A stretch of DNA of 64,000 nt from Morchella semilibera. Its lineage: Eukaryota; Ascomycota; Pezizomycetes; Pezizales; Morchellaceae. Below are positions 62,590 to 64,000 of the stretch, piece after piece. How positions within the stretch are numbered: position 1 is the stretch's first letter; the number at the start of each line of letters is the position of its first letter. The translations under genes and the position numbers were made by a program. The notes under the pieces were generated by a model that saw only the letters and a list, made by a program, of their open reading frames with translations, was not told the DNA's origin and ran no database searches. Location of the stretch: positions 1 through 64,000 of the forward strand of contig WBVU01000022.1 in assembly GCA_009192285.1 (NCBI GenBank), in the 5' to 3' direction.

Positions 62590-62856
62590 GAGTCTTTCAG
62601 TGCAACCCTGAAAACCATTTTCAAAGTGAAAGGGAAACTCATGCAGCCAAGCCTGCGCCGCCATCGCAGCTGACAAGTCACTTTATCAGAAATACGCAGT
62701 GTAGAGTCTCCAGTCCTCAAGTATTTCTCAGCATGCAGCTGTAAGGTCTACCTCTATGCCTTGTTTGTCAATAAATTCATGTATAGGGTGGACTCTTGGC
62801 TGTATGAATTTCCCTTTTACTTTGAAAACGGTTTGCAGGGTTGCACTGAAAGACTC
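62590..62856. mobile_element. 267-bp MITE with 63-bp terminal inverted repeats and TA duplication
   Basis: Both ends carry GAGTCTTTCAGTGCAACCCT as exact inverted copies. The similarity continues for about 63 bp with about six mismatches, nearly all G/A or C/T. TA flanks each end (62588-62589 and 62857-62858). The interior is non-coding. It sits in the likely promoter of SSL1. Confidence 0.85.
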
Positions 62857-63813
62857 TAATAAACTGAATGAGTAACGGACCTATCATGGGAGCCGTCATT
62901 ATCATAAAAGCTCTTTTGACATATGACTCGAATATCAGCAGTGCACTTAAGATCAGCACCTAACGAAGCACAAGAGGAAGAAGGGAGATAGAATAGGAAG
63001 AAGAGAAAGATCGAAGATGAGATAAATAAATAGCAGCAAGAGGACACGATCGCTAGAGGACACGATCACAGAAGAACTGAATGACACATATACTACTCCT
63101 TCTTATGCTATATTACACCATCACTGGAGTACATGTAGGTACAGATTGTGGCTCTTATCGTTTGAGTACATGTACTTACTAATGTGTATATACTTACATG
63201 TGGATATAAATAAAAGCTTTTGTCTGTCGTACTGCTCACCGTTGAGTACAAATACTCTACTCCGTCACGCGAAACACAGCATTGTAGGCATTATCCCTCA
63301 TATACTTAAGCTTTATATACATGTATATAACCCTCACATATGAACCTTACTACAAACGTGTATCCCCAGGACACAATCGAGGGGCCTGTTAATCAAATAT
63401 GATATATGCCATGACAGGAGGATACAGTATATGTACATGTAAGTAGGTACTTGCTGGCAGCTACAAAGTAAGACTGGTTCCTTAGATGGGGAGCAAACAT
63501 AGCATTTCAAAACTCCGATTTCAAATATTGCCAAGTGCTCGTTACACGGTAAATCGAACAACAAGCAAATCAGCTGTTACACAGAGTCCGATCCATAAAA
63601 AGCTTGAACAGTCGAGTTTGGCCCTCCATCCCCGGCCGGAAAAACGTTAATCCAGAATCGCTGAGTCATCTACACCCCCAAAAGCAGTCCCAGCCCTACC
63701 CTAGTCTCCACAACCACCACTACAGACTGATACCGAAATCCGGCCAAATCATCGATACGCACGGGAATTATCACCAGCCAGCCAGTCAGCCAAACACGCC
63801 AAACCCCCCCTAC

Positions 63814-63901
63814 TGTAGGTTCTCAATCTCCACAATACCCGCGGCTTTCCCCCCTTCCGGATACGAGTTAATCAGAATTTCTGCGATAGTCGTTTTTTTA
63901 C
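63814..63901 (-). CDS. Possible single exon of an unidentified gene entering from the right edge
   Basis: Bounded by a good acceptor (TTTTAAG before 63901) and a GTAGGG donor after 63814, an 88-nt open segment encodes KKTTIAEILINSYPEGGKAA followed by GIVEIENLQ. The composition is protein-like and the segment has proper splice edges, but I cannot name a family and found no neighbouring exon. Chance remains quite possible. Confidence 0.2.
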
Positions 63902-64000
63902 CTTAAAACACCAACCAAAACCGCCAAAAATGGAAAACGATAAGGGTATGGACAACCCCCCTTGAGTTTGGGATCTTGAGTATTGGGATCCTGAGATTCC

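Larger units (their letters stand above)
62405..64000. other. SSL1 upstream region and right edge
   Basis: Contains the MITE at 62590-62856, four TACATGTA palindromes between 63130 and 63440, and an unidentified candidate exon at 63814-63901. Nothing else is supported. Confidence 0.45.

Overview
The window looks like nuclear DNA of a filamentous ascomycete (Pezizomycotina). The genes are intron-rich, with short GT-AG introns mostly of 54-390 bp. The recognisable proteins are standard fungal housekeeping families: acetolactate synthase, Erd2, Nhx1, Imp3, cofactor B, Ssl1 and Trm9. Gene density is low, about one recognisable gene per 5 kb. Together with many small inverted-repeat elements, this would suit a gene-poor lineage such as Pezizomycetes, but that placement is an inference.

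Layout. The left edge carries the start of an unidentified minus-strand gene (1-322), then about 9 kb of apparently non-coding DNA. A minus-strand His2-Cys2 zinc-finger protein gene lies at 9.2-10.6 kb. ERD2 (minus) at 14.7-16.1 kb and ILV2 (plus) at 17.65-20.16 kb are divergent. A repeat-rich, ORF-poor stretch covers about 20.2-29.3 kb. It is followed by a block of five genes: a sugar transporter (plus), NHX1 (plus), an aldo-keto reductase (minus), IMP3 (plus) and, after a 4 kb gap, tubulin cofactor B (minus). A small two-repeat Myb/SANT protein gene (plus) and TRM9 (minus) converge at 47.4-49.7 kb. About 11 kb of mostly non-coding DNA follows, holding a possible small membrane protein gene. 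SSL1, a TFIIH core subunit gene (minus), lies near the right end at 60.9-62.4 kb.

The genes do not form a pathway cluster; this is an ordinary housekeeping neighbourhood. The novelty is in the sequence between genes. At least four, possibly six, short non-autonomous inverted-repeat DNA elements are present, most with TA target duplications. The 8-bp palindrome TACATGTA occurs about 39 times, where about one is expected by chance. Poly-G/poly-C runs of 11-18 bases occur about 18 times. Two otherwise conserved genes (the H2C2 protein and TRM9) each show a single one-base frame discontinuity, which could be an assembly artefact or real decay. ERD2 ends in a 37-nt exon hidden behind a 322-bp intron.

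All exon boundaries were read by eye from splice signals and family conservation. No search or alignment was run.
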